In this document: positions 1-9,200 of the stretch, one piece after another | How the letters are laid out: every line of letters begins with the position of its first letter | How positions within the stretch are numbered: the first letter of the stretch is position 1 | DNA from: an uncultured Dorea sp. | GTDB taxonomy: Bacteria; Bacillota; Clostridia; Lachnospirales; Lachnospiraceae | Direction of reading: 5' to 3' | Assembly (NCBI GenBank): GCA_900550865.1 | Contig: URTM01000002.1 | Span: forward strand, 1-64,000 | Length of the DNA: 64,000 nt | Notes under the pieces: model-generated | Told to the model about the DNA's origin: nothing | The model's input: the letters and a program-made list of their open reading frames with translations, nothing else | Database searches by the model: none | Position numbers and translations under genes: made by a program

Positions 1-1648
1 GTGCTTCAGAAGCTGTATTATTTACATCATTTTTCTTATTTACACCATCTAAGGACTTCATTGTTGGGAATAATAACACATCACGAATAGCCTGAGCATC
101 TGTCAGCAGCATTACCAGTCTGTCAATTCCGTATCCGATTCCACCTGTTGGCGGCATACCGATCTCCAGTGCATTCAGGAAATCTTCATCTGTATGGTTC
201 GCTTCTTCATCACCGGCTGCAAATGCTTCTTCCTGTGCTGCAAAACGTTCTCTCTGATCAATCGGGTCATTTAACTCTGAGTATGCATTACACATCTCAC
301 GTCCGTATACATATAACTCAAAACGCTCTACATAATTCGGGTCTTCCGGATTCTTCTTTGTCAGTGGTGAAATCTCGATTGGATGATCTGTTACAAATGT
401 TGGCTGGATCATCTTTTCTTCACAGAACTCATCAAAGAAGAGGTTCAGGATGTCACCCTTCTTGTGACGTTCTTCATATTCTACATGATGCTCATCTGCT
501 AATGCTTTGGCTTCTTCGTCTGTCTTAACTTCTGCAAAATCAACACCCGCATACTTCTTAACAGCGTCGATCATAGAAATTCTTTCGAATGGTTTTGCCA
601 TATCGATAACTGTTCCGTTGTAGCTGATAACTGCGCTTCCGCACACTTTTTCTGCAAGGTAACGGAACATACTCTCAGTCAGTTCCATCATTCCCTCATA
701 GTCTGTATATGCCTGGTATAATTCCATCAGTGTGAATTCCGGGTTGTGACGTGTATCTACACCTTCATTACGGAATACTCGTCCGATCTCATATACTCTC
801 TCAAGTCCTCCGACGATCAGTCTCTTCAGGTATAATTCCAGAGAAATACGAAGTTTTACATCTTCGTTCAGTGCATTGTAATGTGTCTCGAATGGTCTTG
901 CTGCCGCTCCACCTGCATTGCTTACCAGCATTGGAGTCTCTACTTCCATGAATCCACGTCCGTCTAAGAAGTTACGGATCTCTTTGAGGATCTTAGAACG
1001 TTTGATAAATGTCTCTTTTGACTCTGGGTTCATGATCAGGTCTACATATCTCTGACGATAACGTGTATCTGTATCTGTTAATCCGTGGAACTTCTCCGGA
1101 AGGATCTGTAAGCTCTTAGAAAGAAGTGTCATCTTCTCTGCATGGATAGAGATCTCTCCTGTTCTTGTTCTGAAAGCAAATCCTTCTAATCCGAAAATGT
1201 CACCGATATCAGAACGTTTGAAATCTGCATAAGAGTCTGTTCCGATCGCATCTCTTGCAACATATACCTGGATGCTTCCCTGAAGATCCTGAATGTTACA
1301 GAAAGAAGCCTTACCCATAACTCTCTTGAACATCATACGTCCTGCGATAGATACATGAATCGGATTGGCATCCATGATGCTTCTTCTCTCTTCATAATCT
1401 TTCTTCAGAACCTCTTTTGCCTGCTCTTCATCCATTCCCTCTACGTCTGGTGTCTGGTGGTCTTTTAAAAGTTCTGCTTCATGTGCTTCATACAGGCTCT
1501 TCACTTCTAATGAGTGATGTGTCTGATCGAATTTTGTGATCTGAAACGGATCTTTTCCATTCTGCTGAAGGTCTGCTAATTTCTCACGTCGAACCTTTCT
1601 TAACTGGTTCACGTCCTGTTCCTGTCCGTTGTTCTGCTGCTTAGCCAC
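1..1648 (-). CDS. lysS: Lysyl-tRNA synthetase, class II (3' end cut by the window)
   Basis: Charges tRNA-Lys in the cytoplasm. The reading frame opens at a GTG (1648-1646) preceded by AAGGAG, and the product begins MAKQQNNGQEQDVNQLRKVRREKL, as usual for LysRS N-termini before the OB-fold. Class II motif 3 (GMPPTGGIGYGIDR) sits near residues 496-510, followed by VLLFPTMKSLDG, where short bacterial LysRS end. Here the frame runs on with an Asn/Lys-rich stretch past base 1, so this is the long form with a C-terminal extension. About 549 residues are visible and the stop is outside the window. It lies 103 bases downstream of greA and probably shares its promoter. Identification is near certain; the extension's role is unknown. 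Confidence 0.96.
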   Translation of the reverse strand, partial: MAKQQNNGQEQDVNQLRKVRREKLADLQQNGKDPFQITKFDQTHHSLEVKSLYEAHEAELLKDHQTPDVEGMDEEQAKEVLKKDYEERRSIMDANPIHVSIAGRMMFKRVMGKASFCNIQDLQGSIQVYVARDAIGTDSYADFKRSDIGDIFGLEGFAFRTRTGEISIHAEKMTLLSKSLQILPEKFHGLTDTDTRYRQRYVDLIMNPESKETFIKRSKILKEIRNFLDGRGFMEVETPMLVSNAGGAAARPFETHYNALNEDVKLRISLELYLKRLIVGGLERVYEIGRVFRNEGVDTRHNPEFTLMELYQAYTDYEGMMELTESMFRYLAEKVCGSAVISYNGTVIDMAKPFERISMIDAVKKYAGVDFAEVKTDEEAKALADEHHVEYEERHKKGDILNLFFDEFCEEKMIQPTFVTDHPIEISPLTKKNPEDPNYVERFELYVYGREMCNAYSELNDPIDQRERFAAQEEAFAAGDEEANHTDEDFLNALEIGMPPTGGIGYGIDRLVMLLTDAQAIRDVLLFPTMKSLDGVNKKNDVNNTASEA

Positions 1649-1675
1649 TTTTTTATTCTCCTTCCTTATCCGAAT

Positions 1676-1703
1676 TCAGACCTCCCGTGTGAGAGAGGCC
1701 TGA
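1676..1703 (-). other. Inverted repeat between greA and lysS
   Basis: TCAGgCCTC and GAGGtCTGA form an imperfect stem with a short loop just upstream of the lysS ribosome site. No T-run follows, so it is not a simple terminator. It may be an mRNA processing or stabilising hairpin; its function is not shown. Confidence 0.4.
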
Positions 1704-1751
1704 ATCATGTATTCTGGTTATTCTTCGACGGATGTCCGTCTGTCTCTTATT

Positions 1752-2234
1752 TTATAATGAACGGCTGATATCCAGTACCTTGTACTCCATTACTCCAGCC
1801 TGCGTCTCTACAGTTACGACATCTCCGATCTGTTTTCCCATCAATGCCTGGCCAACCGGTGATTCATTGGAAATCTTTCCTTCCAGACTGTTCGCTTCTG
1901 TAGAACCAACCAGTTTGAATTCCATCTCTTCATCAAATGTGATGTCGAATACTTTTACCGTACATCCGATATTAATCTTATCAAAATCAACTTCGTCTTC
2001 TACTACAACTTCTGCATTCTTAAGAATTGCTTCCAGTTCTTCGATACGTGCTTCAATGTCTCTCTGTTCATCTTTTGCTGCATCGTACTCTGCATTCTCT
2101 GATAAGTCTCCCTGCTCTCTTGCTTCTTTGATCTTCTGGGCGATCTCTCTACGTTTTACAACCTTGAGGTTCTCAAGTTCATCTTCCAGTGCTTTTAAAC
2201 CAGCATAAGTAAGTAATTTTTTCTTTGCTTCCAT
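1752..2234 (-). CDS. greA: Transcription elongation factor GreA
   Basis: Binds the RNA polymerase secondary channel and stimulates cleavage of backtracked transcripts. The 160 residues match the family length. The N-terminal coiled coil covers about residues 1-75 with the acidic tip motif GDLSENAEYDAA near 42-53, and the FKBP-like C-terminal domain follows from about 85. The start ATG has AAGGAG seven bases or so upstream. It is the first gene of a greA-lysS unit with its own strong promoter at 2345-2373, leaving a leader of roughly 100 bases. Confidence 0.97.
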   Translation of the reverse strand: MEAKKKLLTYAGLKALEDELENLKVVKRREIAQKIKEAREQGDLSENAEYDAAKDEQRDIEARIEELEAILKNAEVVVEDEVDFDKINIGCTVKVFDITFDEEMEFKLVGSTEANSLEGKISNESPVGQALMGKQIGDVVTVETQAGVMEYKVLDISRSL

Positions 2235-2344
2235 CTGTCTCCTGCTCCTTTTTTTGTTCCATATTACCCTGACATTTTTATGCCTGAATCATCTATCTGA
2301 ATAATTAATCTGTCATAGAATAATGATACTTTCACAATTTCATT

Positions 2345-2373
2345 ATTATACATAAATGCGTGTTTTATGTCAA
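2345..2373 (-). promoter_or_regulatory. Sigma-A promoter of greA-lysS
   Basis: Reading the minus strand, TTGACA (2373-2368), a 17-base spacer and TATAAT (2350-2345): a perfect consensus match upstream of greA. Confidence 0.85.
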
Positions 2374-2428
2374 TCTTTTTATCACTTGCAAGTACCCGTT
2401 TTCCCTTTATTTTCAGCATTTCTATACA

Positions 2429-3385
2429 TTATACGATTGCTTTGTCCAGAAGTACTTCCAGTTCCTCATAAGATTCCACCTGGTTGATCGCATCCCTGAG
2501 TTTTGCAGAACCCTTCATTCCTTTCGTATACCAGGCGACATGCTTACGCATCTCCCTGATTCCGATGAAGTCTCCTTTGAATTCAATCTGCAGTTTTGCA
2601 TGTCTTAGCATCGTCTCTTTGATCTTCTCCGGAGTCGGTCTCGGCGGAACAACACCGGTTCTTTCGTATTCCTGAAGTTCATGGAATATCCATGGATTTC
2701 CCTGTGCACCTCTTCCGATCATCACACCGTCACAGCCCGTTTCTCTTCTCATCTGAAGCGCCTTTTCTCCTGAAGTTACATCTCCATTTCCGATCACCGG
2801 AATGGATACAGCCTCCTTGACCTGACGGATGATATCCCAGTCTGCTTTTCCGGAATAATATTGTTCTCTTGTCCGTCCGTGCACTGCAACCGCTGCACCT
2901 CCTGCATCTTCGATAATCTTTGCAATCTCCACAGCATTGATATTATCATCGTCGAATCCTTTTCTAATCTTCACCGTTACCGGCTTTTTAATTGCCTTTG
3001 ATACTGCCGATACGATCTCATGTACCAGCTTTGGGTTCTTCATAAGTGCGGATCCCTCTCCATTCCGTACTACTTTTGGCACCGGACATCCCATATTAAT
3101 ATCCAGAATCTGAAATGGCAGTTCTTCTATCATCTTTGCCATCTCGCTCATAATCTTCGGATCAGATCCAAAAAGCTGCAATGACACCGGATACTCATCC
3201 GGATGGATCGCCAGTAATGCTTTTGTATTTTTATTCTTATATTGCAAAGCTTTTGCACTGATCATTTCCATGCAGAGAAGCCCTGCTCCCTGTTCTTTAC
3301 ATAAAAGTCTGAAAGGCAGATCCGTTACTCCCGCCATCGGTGCGAGTATATATGGATTTGCCAGATTAACATTCCCGATTTTCAT
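2429..3385 (-). CDS. dusB: tRNA-dihydrouridine synthase, DusB type
   Basis: FMN/NADPH enzyme that reduces specific uridines in tRNA D-loops. The 318 residues form a TIM barrel: APMAGVTDLPFR near the N-terminus (FMN site), catalytic Cys100 in DINMGC, and NGDV plus GVMIGRGAQGNPW for phosphate binding, then a C-terminal helical domain. It is the last gene of the 8196-to-2429 minus-strand series and is separated from coaX by 253 bases that hold a palindromic element. Its start ATG has an AGGAG sequence in front. Assignment to the DusB/nifR3 subgroup is by overall motif pattern. Confidence 0.95.
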   Translation of the reverse strand: MKIGNVNLANPYILAPMAGVTDLPFRLLCKEQGAGLLCMEMISAKALQYKNKNTKALLAIHPDEYPVSLQLFGSDPKIMSEMAKMIEELPFQILDINMGCPVPKVVRNGEGSALMKNPKLVHEIVSAVSKAIKKPVTVKIRKGFDDDNINAVEIAKIIEDAGGAAVAVHGRTREQYYSGKADWDIIRQVKEAVSIPVIGNGDVTSGEKALQMRRETGCDGVMIGRGAQGNPWIFHELQEYERTGVVPPRPTPEKIKETMLRHAKLQIEFKGDFIGIREMRKHVAWYTKGMKGSAKLRDAINQVESYEELEVLLDKAIV

Positions 3386-3517
3386 TTTTCTACTCCTGTT
3401 AATTAATTTTAATTACTATTATCTTCTGTCCTGGTTATCCCTGAACAATTTACAAACATCTTCTATTTTCGATTATTCCAGGATACTTATCATTCTTCTC
3501 ACAATTATACTTCATTT

Positions 3518-3617
3518 CCTGCAAGAAACACACAGCACTATATATCAGATAAGACCGCCCCGAATATTCATACACGAAGCTTTCTTGATATATAGTGCTG
3601 CATATTTCTTTGCAAGT
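3518..3617. repeat. Roughly 100-bp palindromic element with long arms
   Basis: Perfect 15-base arms at 3533-3547 and 3586-3600 (CAGCACTATATATCA and its complement) enclose 38 bases. The complementarity extends imperfectly outward through TGCAAGAAA and TTTCTTTGCA to about 3518 and 3617. No T-run follows on either side. It fills most of the coaX-dusB gap and looks like a small MITE or a long-loop hairpin element. I see no clear target duplication. Confidence 0.6.
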
Positions 3618-3638
3618 CTACACTATCAACACTGTAGA

Positions 3639-4415
3639 TTATTTATTTTTTTTATTCTTTTCGTAAATGAAGCGAAGTCCCTTTAACGTAAGTTGTGAAT
3701 CATACACATCGATCATATCGGTCTCATTTGCAATTATCTTGCCAAGTCCGCCGGTTGCCACTACTTTCGCATCCGGATATCCGGATTCTTCTTTCATTCG
3801 TCTGATAATATATTCCGTCTGACCGATTTGTCCGTATACAAGACCGGCCTGCATTGCCGTAATTGTCTCTTTTGCAAGAATTGATTTCGGTTTGCGGATT
3901 TCTATTGCCGGAAGCATATCTGCCTCTCCCCAGAGAGACTGTGCCGAAGTCCGGATTCCCGGTGCGATCACACCGGCCTCAAATGTTCCGTCCGGACCGA
4001 TCACGTCAAATGTTGTTGCTGTTCCAAAATCCACAACAATTGTTGGCCCTCCGTATAACGTATACGCACCGACTGCATCTACAATACGGTCCGGACCGAC
4101 CTGTCTCGGATTCTCTGTAACAATACGGATTCCGGTCTTAATTCCCGCAGATACAACCACCGGCTTTACGTCAAAGTATTTGATGATCGCACTGCCAAGT
4201 GAATGCATCACATCCGGTACTACGGATGCAATGATCACTGCATTGATCTTAGAACTTTCAATCCCATGTCTTTCTACGAGTTCCTGTAAAGTAATTCCAT
4301 ATTCATCCGATGTTCTCGGCTGCTTTGTCTTCATACGGAATGTACCAAATAATTCTTCTTTGTCAAACACACCAAGTGTAATATTTGTGTTTCCTACATC
4401 GATTACAAGAAGCAT
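3639..4415 (-). CDS. coaX: Type III pantothenate kinase
   Basis: Phosphorylates pantothenate, the first step of coenzyme A synthesis. The 258 residues have the ASKHA fold: MLLVIDVGNTNITLG at the start (phosphate-1 loop, Asp6), the pantothenate-binding GPDR at 107-110, and VVDFGTATTFD around 128-137. The length is normal for CoaX. It lies close behind the small acidic gene and birA, an order (birA then coaX) that is common in Firmicutes and groups two cofactor genes. The start ATG follows an AGGAG. Confidence 0.97.
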   Translation of the reverse strand: MLLVIDVGNTNITLGVFDKEELFGTFRMKTKQPRTSDEYGITLQELVERHGIESSKINAVIIASVVPDVMHSLGSAIIKYFDVKPVVVSAGIKTGIRIVTENPRQVGPDRIVDAVGAYTLYGGPTIVVDFGTATTFDVIGPDGTFEAGVIAPGIRTSAQSLWGEADMLPAIEIRKPKSILAKETITAMQAGLVYGQIGQTEYIIRRMKEESGYPDAKVVATGGLGKIIANETDMIDVYDSQLTLKGLRFIYEKNKKNK

Positions 4416-4448
4416 CTTTCTCCTCCTGTTTTGTCTGCTGCCTTCTGG

Positions 4449-4790
4449 TTACTCTTCGCTGTTTATCTCTTCACCCAGGAAGAATACTTTATAATATAAC
4501 TGCAATGCCTGCAGAAGATCCTGTTTCTCTCTCTGCAGCTGCTTGATCTTAAGCTGGCTTCCAATCTCATCGAACATCGGATCGAATTCCTCAGTCGATA
4601 CCTCAAAGCATAATTCTCCATCTTCTTCGAACACCAGCGTAAGGATTCCCCCTACGTCATGCACATACAATACGCACATAATCTTCAGTTCATTCTTCAC
4701 ATCATCCGGAAGCTGTTCAAAATCCGGATTCAGATAATACTTTTCTTCATATGAATTAGCACCGCAAAGCACTACTTTTCCATCATACAT
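4449..4790 (-). CDS. Small acidic protein of unknown function (DUF6145-like)
   Basis: About 113 residues starting MYDGKVVLCGANSYEEKYYLN. I do not know its function; the pattern resembles an uncharacterised family found between birA and coaX in Lachnospiraceae (DUF6145 from memory, not searched). It is soluble, has no signal or membrane segment, is rich in Glu/Asp, and ends in a predicted helix with repeated Leu and Gln. The frame is open up to 4847, but that would overlap birA by 65 bases. GAGGAG lies nine bases before the ATG at 4790, leaving only an eight-base overlap, so I chose that start. Translation is probably coupled to birA. Confidence 0.7.
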   Translation of the reverse strand: MYDGKVVLCGANSYEEKYYLNPDFEQLPDDVKNELKIMCVLYVHDVGGILTLVFEEDGELCFEVSTEEFDPMFDEIGSQLKIKQLQREKQDLLQALQLYYKVFFLGEEINSEE

Positions 4791-5763
4791 ATCCATATAC
4801 TCCTCTAACTGATACCTCTCCGGCATAGATTTCTTTCTCTTTTCCATCCGGCGTTCTTACAATCAGTTCTCCGGTCTGATTGATGCCGATGGCATGTGCT
4901 TTATATTCATTTCCTGGTTCCAGGACCTTGACCTCCTGATCCCGGTTCACCAGCATGGAATTATAAAGTTCCTGTAAGCCCGACAGATCTTCCGTCTCAA
5001 TAAAGATCTCATAGCATTTTTCAAAGCTCTTCATCACTGCTGCGATCAGCTCGGAGCGCTTTACACTCTTTCCAAGTTCCAGCTTAAGTGAGGAAGCCGT
5101 TGCCTTAATATCATCCGGAAATGTATCCTGATTCACATTGATCCCGGCACCGATCACAACATGATTGATATAGTCGATCTCCGTACTCATTTCCGTCAGG
5201 ATACCGCAGATCTTCCGACCATTCACAACGATATCATTCGGCCACTTAATCTTCGTCTCAAGTCCTGTCACTTCCTGGATGCCTTCGGCCACAGCGATCG
5301 CCATAAGTAACGTAAGCTGTGGTGCCTTTACCGGCGGAATATCCGGATACAACAGGATCGTCATATAAATACTGCTTCCGGACGGTGATTTCCAGACACG
5401 GCCTCTGCGGCCTTTTCCTGCCACCTGCATATCTGCCACGAATAAAGTACCGTGAGCAGCCCCGTTATCTCCGGCTTCTTTGGCACGGTTATTGGTCGAG
5501 TCAATTTCATCGTAATATACGACATTTTTTCCTGCCCATTTTGTGTCTACAAGACTTTCAATCTCTGCCTTTGACATAACATCCGGACTTTCGATAAGGC
5601 GGTAGCCTTTGTTACGCACCGCCTCTATCTGATAGCCTTCCTTCTTAAGCTGATCGATCACTTTCCAGATGGCCGTTCTGGATACCTGGAACTGTTCGCA
5701 CAGCTGCTGTCCGGAAATATATGTATCGCTTTCTTTTAACAAACGTAATATTTCTGATTTCAT
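4783..5763 (-). CDS. birA: Bifunctional biotin protein ligase / biotin operon repressor
   Basis: Attaches biotin to carboxylase carrier domains and, in this class, can repress biotin genes. The 326 residues show an N-terminal winged helix (1-60, with QFQVSRTAIWKVI as the recognition region), the ligase domain with the biotinyl-AMP loop GKGRRGR (116-122) and the catalytic Lys in KWPND (173-177), and a C-terminal SH3-like cap. The HTH makes it a group II BirA. It lies 17 bases after argF, so it is probably part of the same transcript. Confidence 0.96.
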   Translation of the reverse strand: MKSEILRLLKESDTYISGQQLCEQFQVSRTAIWKVIDQLKKEGYQIEAVRNKGYRLIESPDVMSKAEIESLVDTKWAGKNVVYYDEIDSTNNRAKEAGDNGAAHGTLFVADMQVAGKGRRGRVWKSPSGSSIYMTILLYPDIPPVKAPQLTLLMAIAVAEGIQEVTGLETKIKWPNDIVVNGRKICGILTEMSTEIDYINHVVIGAGINVNQDTFPDDIKATASSLKLELGKSVKRSELIAAVMKSFEKCYEIFIETEDLSGLQELYNSMLVNRDQEVKVLEPGNEYKAHAIGINQTGELIVRTPDGKEKEIYAGEVSVRGVYGYV

Positions 5764-5780
5764 AATCTGTCTGATCTTGC

Positions 5781-6776
5781 CTACTCTCTTTCACCAAGTG
5801 TTGCCACCATGACAGCCTTGATCGTATGCATACGGTTCTCTGCCTCATCAAATACCTTTGACTGCGGAGACTCGAATACTTCATCTGTAACTTCCATATC
5901 GTCCAGGCCGAATTTGTCATGGATCTGTTTGCCGATCTTCGTCTTCAGATCATGGAATGCCGGCAGGCAGTGTAAGAAGATAGCCTGTTCTCCTGCATTT
6001 TCCATTACTTTCTTTGTCACCTTGTATGGAGACAGTTCACGGATACGTTCTTCCCATACTTCGTCCGGCTCACCCATGGATACCCATACATCCGTACAGA
6101 TAACGTCTGCATCTTTGGTTCCGCTTTCGATATCTTCTGTCAGTGTGATGGTTGCTCCTGTCTCTTTTGCATATCCTTTGCAAGTCTCTACCAGTTCCTC
6201 ATTCGGGAAATAGTTTTTAGATGTACATGCCACGAAATGCATACCTAATTTCGCACATGCGATCATCAGGGAGTTACCCATGTTGTATCTTGCATCGCCC
6301 ATGTATACCAGTTTGATACCTTTCAGATGTCCGAAATGCTCACGGATCGTCAGCATATCTGCCAGCATCTGTGTCGGATGATACTCATTCGTCAGTCCAT
6401 TCCATACCGGAACGCCTGCATATTTCGCCAGTTCCTCCACTATCTCCTGCCCAAATCCACGATACTCGATTCCATCGAACATTCTTCCGAGAACTCTTGC
6501 TGTATCTTCGATACTTTCTTTCTTCCCGATCTGTGAACCTGAAGGATCAAGGTAAGTCGTTCCCATCCCCATATCGTGAGCAGCTACTTCGAAAGAACAG
6601 CGGGTTCTGGTACTGGTCTTTTCAAAGATCAATGCCACATTCATTCCTCTGTATTTATCAACCGGAATTCCTTTTTTCTTCTTTTCCTTTAATTCTGCGG
6701 AAAGATCAAGCAGATATGTGATCTCTTCCGGTGTGAAATCTTTCAGTGTCAGGAAATTTCTGCCTTTTAAATCCAT
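5781..6776 (-). CDS. argF: Ornithine carbamoyltransferase
   Basis: Makes citrulline from ornithine and carbamoyl phosphate in arginine synthesis, or runs in reverse in the arginine deiminase route. The 331 residues contain the carbamoyl-phosphate motif STRTR (55-59), HPTQ (133-136), the ornithine-loop SMGE (233-236) and the catalytic HCLP (269-272), which together separate it from aspartate carbamoyltransferase. No arginine operon neighbours are present; it stands between the SPFH gene and birA. Whether it is biosynthetic or catabolic cannot be decided from context. Confidence 0.96.
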   Translation of the reverse strand: MDLKGRNFLTLKDFTPEEITYLLDLSAELKEKKKKGIPVDKYRGMNVALIFEKTSTRTRCSFEVAAHDMGMGTTYLDPSGSQIGKKESIEDTARVLGRMFDGIEYRGFGQEIVEELAKYAGVPVWNGLTNEYHPTQMLADMLTIREHFGHLKGIKLVYMGDARYNMGNSLMIACAKLGMHFVACTSKNYFPNEELVETCKGYAKETGATITLTEDIESGTKDADVICTDVWVSMGEPDEVWEERIRELSPYKVTKKVMENAGEQAIFLHCLPAFHDLKTKIGKQIHDKFGLDDMEVTDEVFESPQSKVFDEAENRMHTIKAVMVATLGERE

Positions 6777-6825
6777 TGTTTTGTACCTCGCTTCTACTCT
6801 TTGACTTTTATCTTATGTCTTTAGT

Positions 6826-7758
6826 CTACTTTTCTTCTTTTTTATCATCTGCACCGATCTCTGTAATAGATTTTACCAACCCTGCAATGCCCTGGATCTC
6901 TGACGGGATGATGATCTTGGTTGCTTTTCCGTCTGCAGCTTTCGCAAATGCTTCCAGACTCTTCATTGTAAGAACAGCTTCGTCTGCGCCTGCTTCTTTC
7001 AGGAAACGGATACCGTCAGCATTTGCCTGCTGCACTTTCATGATGGCTTCTGCCTTACCTTCAGCCTCACGGATCGTGGCTTCTTTCTGTGCTTCTGCTT
7101 TCAGGATAGCCGCCTGCTTCTCAGCTTCCGCATCCAGAATTGCAGACTCTTTGTGACCTTCTGCCACAAGGATCGTAGACTTCTTCTCACCTTCTGCACG
7201 TAAGATTGCTTCACGGCGTTCACGCTCTGCCTTCATCTGCTTCTCCATCGCATCCTGGATGGCTGCCGGTGGGATGATGTTCTTAAGTTCTACACGATTT
7301 ACCTTGATTCCCCAAGGATCGGTTGCCACATCAAGAGATGCTCTCATCTTCGTGTTGATCGTCTCTCTGGATGTCAGTGTCTGATCTAATTCCAGATCAC
7401 CGATGATGTTACGAAGTGTCGTGGCTGTCAGGTTCTCGATTGCCATGATCGGATTCGCTACACCGTAGCAGAACATCTTCGGATCCGTGATCTGATAGAA
7501 TACAACGGTATCAATTCTCATTGTTACGTTATCTTTTGTAATAACCGGCTGCGGTGCAAAATCCACTACCTGCTCTTTCAGATCCACTCTTCTTGCCACA
7601 CGGTCAAAAATCGGGATCTTAAAGTGAAGTCCGGTTCCCCATGTTGCCTGATATGCCCCCAGCCTTTCAATAACCAGTGCCTGCGCCTGTCTGACTACCT
7701 TCACACAGGAAATCACCACACAGATAATAATCACTAATAAAATCAATCCAAAAATCAT
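6826..7758 (-). CDS. SPFH/stomatin-like membrane protein (QmcA family)
   Basis: A membrane-anchored scaffold of the stomatin/prohibitin/flotillin/HflK type, thought to organise membrane microdomains or associate with proteases. The 310 residues start with one hydrophobic segment (3-20), then the SPFH domain (about 22-180). An Ala/Glu/Lys-rich coiled coil follows (about 165-250), with repeated runs such as EAEKQAAILKAEAQKEATI, and then a conserved tail. The upstream NfeD gene ends four bases before it; NfeD-SPFH pairs are a known functional unit. Confidence 0.93.
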   Translation of the reverse strand: MIFGLILLVIIICVVISCVKVVRQAQALVIERLGAYQATWGTGLHFKIPIFDRVARRVDLKEQVVDFAPQPVITKDNVTMRIDTVVFYQITDPKMFCYGVANPIMAIENLTATTLRNIIGDLELDQTLTSRETINTKMRASLDVATDPWGIKVNRVELKNIIPPAAIQDAMEKQMKAERERREAILRAEGEKKSTILVAEGHKESAILDAEAEKQAAILKAEAQKEATIREAEGKAEAIMKVQQANADGIRFLKEAGADEAVLTMKSLEAFAKAADGKATKIIIPSEIQGIAGLVKSITEIGADDKKEEK

Positions 7759-7761
7759 ACC

Positions 7762-8196
7762 TTACTCCTCTCTGGCACGCACGATCAGTTTCACGCCCTG
7801 AATACCATTTACTACAACAACTGTGTTCTTTGGAATCTTTCCGTCCGGCTCATCCGTCTTAGCCGACCATATCTGACCGCAGATCTCTACCTGTCCTTTT
7901 GCCTTTATCGTATCAATATCTTCTGTCACCAGTGCATGCTGTCCGATCAGACTCTCTGCGTTCGTCTTCTGTCTCTCCTGATTGAAGTACTTCACCGCGA
8001 CCGGTCTTGTCAGAATCAGAAGCAGAATGGAAACTATAACAAATACTCCGATCTGCACTCCCAGTCCAAAACCGACAAGTCCCGCACAGAATGCAATCAG
8101 TGCTCCTCCTGCGAACCAGATCGTGGTAAGTCCCATTGTCGCGATTTCAATAATCAACAGTACAATGAATATTGCCAGCCAATAGATCACTCTCAT
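7762..8196 (-). CDS. NfeD-like membrane protein
   Basis: Short NfeD (144 residues): two or three hydrophobic segments in the first 65 residues, then a soluble OB-fold (about 80-140) with GQVEICGQIWSAKTDE. This short class lacks the serine-protease domain of long NfeD and works with the adjacent SPFH partner, probably as a membrane adaptor. The four-base spacing to the SPFH gene indicates one transcript. The 109 bases before it, after the rRNA methyltransferase gene, are AT-rich and may hold a weak promoter (TTGCTT-N17-TAATAT). Confidence 0.9.
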   Translation of the reverse strand: MRVIYWLAIFIVLLIIEIATMGLTTIWFAGGALIAFCAGLVGFGLGVQIGVFVIVSILLLILTRPVAVKYFNQERQKTNAESLIGQHALVTEDIDTIKAKGQVEICGQIWSAKTDEPDGKIPKNTVVVVNGIQGVKLIVRAREE

Positions 8197-8305
8197 AAGC
8201 CGTCCTCTCTTTTCCGTATATATTATTTCTTGTTCACTATATTACTATACTCTGGTAAAGAAAGCAATTTTCTTCCGTAAAATGAATGGATTGTATCTCA
8301 TTTAA

Positions 8306-9097
8306 TTACGCTTTCCTTCTCTGTCTTGCAGCTTCGAACATCAACACAGAAGAAGCGATTGCTGCATTCAATGACTCTACCTGTCCAAGCATCGGGATCT
8401 TGACATAGCAGTCTGCCATGTCTGCGATTTCTCGTCTCAGGCCATTCCCCTCGTTCCCGATCAGAAATGCACATGGATTCGTCAGTTCTTCCTCGTCATA
8501 GGAATTCATTCCTTCCAGATGTGCCGCATAAGTGGTGATACCTTTGTCTTTTAAATCCTGTATTCCTTTACCAAGGTCTTCCACATATACGAACGGCATG
8601 CGGTATACCGATCCCATCGTTGAGCGGATTGTTTTCGGATTATAGATATCGACGCATTCTCTGTCCATGAGGATGCCGGTCACACCGGCTCCTTCTGCTG
8701 TACGCAGGATTGTTCCCAGATTACCCGGATCCTGCAGATGGTCTAACACCATGATCAGCGGGCATTTCGCCAAAGTCAGTTCGTTGATTTCATGGTTCAT
8801 CTGCTCCACCACGCACAGGATTCCCTGAGGGGTCCTTGTATCTGATGCATGGGCGAACACGGTATCTGTCAGTTCTTCCACTCTTACTTTAGAATCTTTC
8901 AGGACTTCTTTTACGGTATCTTTTTCTTTTTTGTAAAAAGATTCGGATACATAGACTTCCTTTAACTTGTCGAGCGGCACTTCCCGGAACATACGGATTC
9001 CTTCTACCAGGAAGACACCTTCTTCGTCTCTTAATTTTCTCTTCTTCTTTAAATTCACCAGACGTTTGATTCTGGCGTTGGATGTGCTTGTGATCAT
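8306..9097 (-). CDS. SpoU/TrmH-family RNA 2'-O-methyltransferase
   Basis: SAM-dependent ribose methyltransferase of rRNA or tRNA. The 263 residues have an N-terminal RNA-binding L7Ae-like domain (about 1-95). The trefoil-knot SPOUT domain shows motif 1 DHLQDPGNLGTILRTAEGAG (about 118-137), motif 2 FLIGNEGNGL and motif 3 LNAAIASSVLMFE. This layout matches the RlmB/TsnR-like group; the exact target nucleotide cannot be read from sequence. It seems transcribed from its own promoter near 9160. Confidence 0.92.
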   Translation of the reverse strand: MITSTSNARIKRLVNLKKKRKLRDEEGVFLVEGIRMFREVPLDKLKEVYVSESFYKKEKDTVKEVLKDSKVRVEELTDTVFAHASDTRTPQGILCVVEQMNHEINELTLAKCPLIMVLDHLQDPGNLGTILRTAEGAGVTGILMDRECVDIYNPKTIRSTMGSVYRMPFVYVEDLGKGIQDLKDKGITTYAAHLEGMNSYDEEELTNPCAFLIGNEGNGLRREIADMADCYVKIPMLGQVESLNAAIASSVLMFEAARQRRKA

Positions 9098-9159
9098 ATA
9101 TGTTGTTCCTCGTGTTTCTTATTATTTTCTCATTATTAACTCTTTTTAGGTTGATACTT

Positions 9160-9188
9160 ATTATATATCATATATGTTCTTTTGTCCT
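9160..9188 (-). promoter_or_regulatory. Probable promoter of the SpoU methyltransferase gene
   Basis: On the minus strand, AGGACA, 17 bases, TATAAT (9165-9160). The -10 is perfect and the -35 matches four of six. It sits just after the terminator of the upstream surface locus. Confidence 0.4.
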
Positions 9189-9200
9189 TATTTTTAAAGC

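Noticed and set aside
148..951. Plus-strand open frames over the 5' part of the window
   Set aside because: They mirror the lysS gene on the minus strand; their translations are Leu/His/Ser-rich with no recognisable motif.
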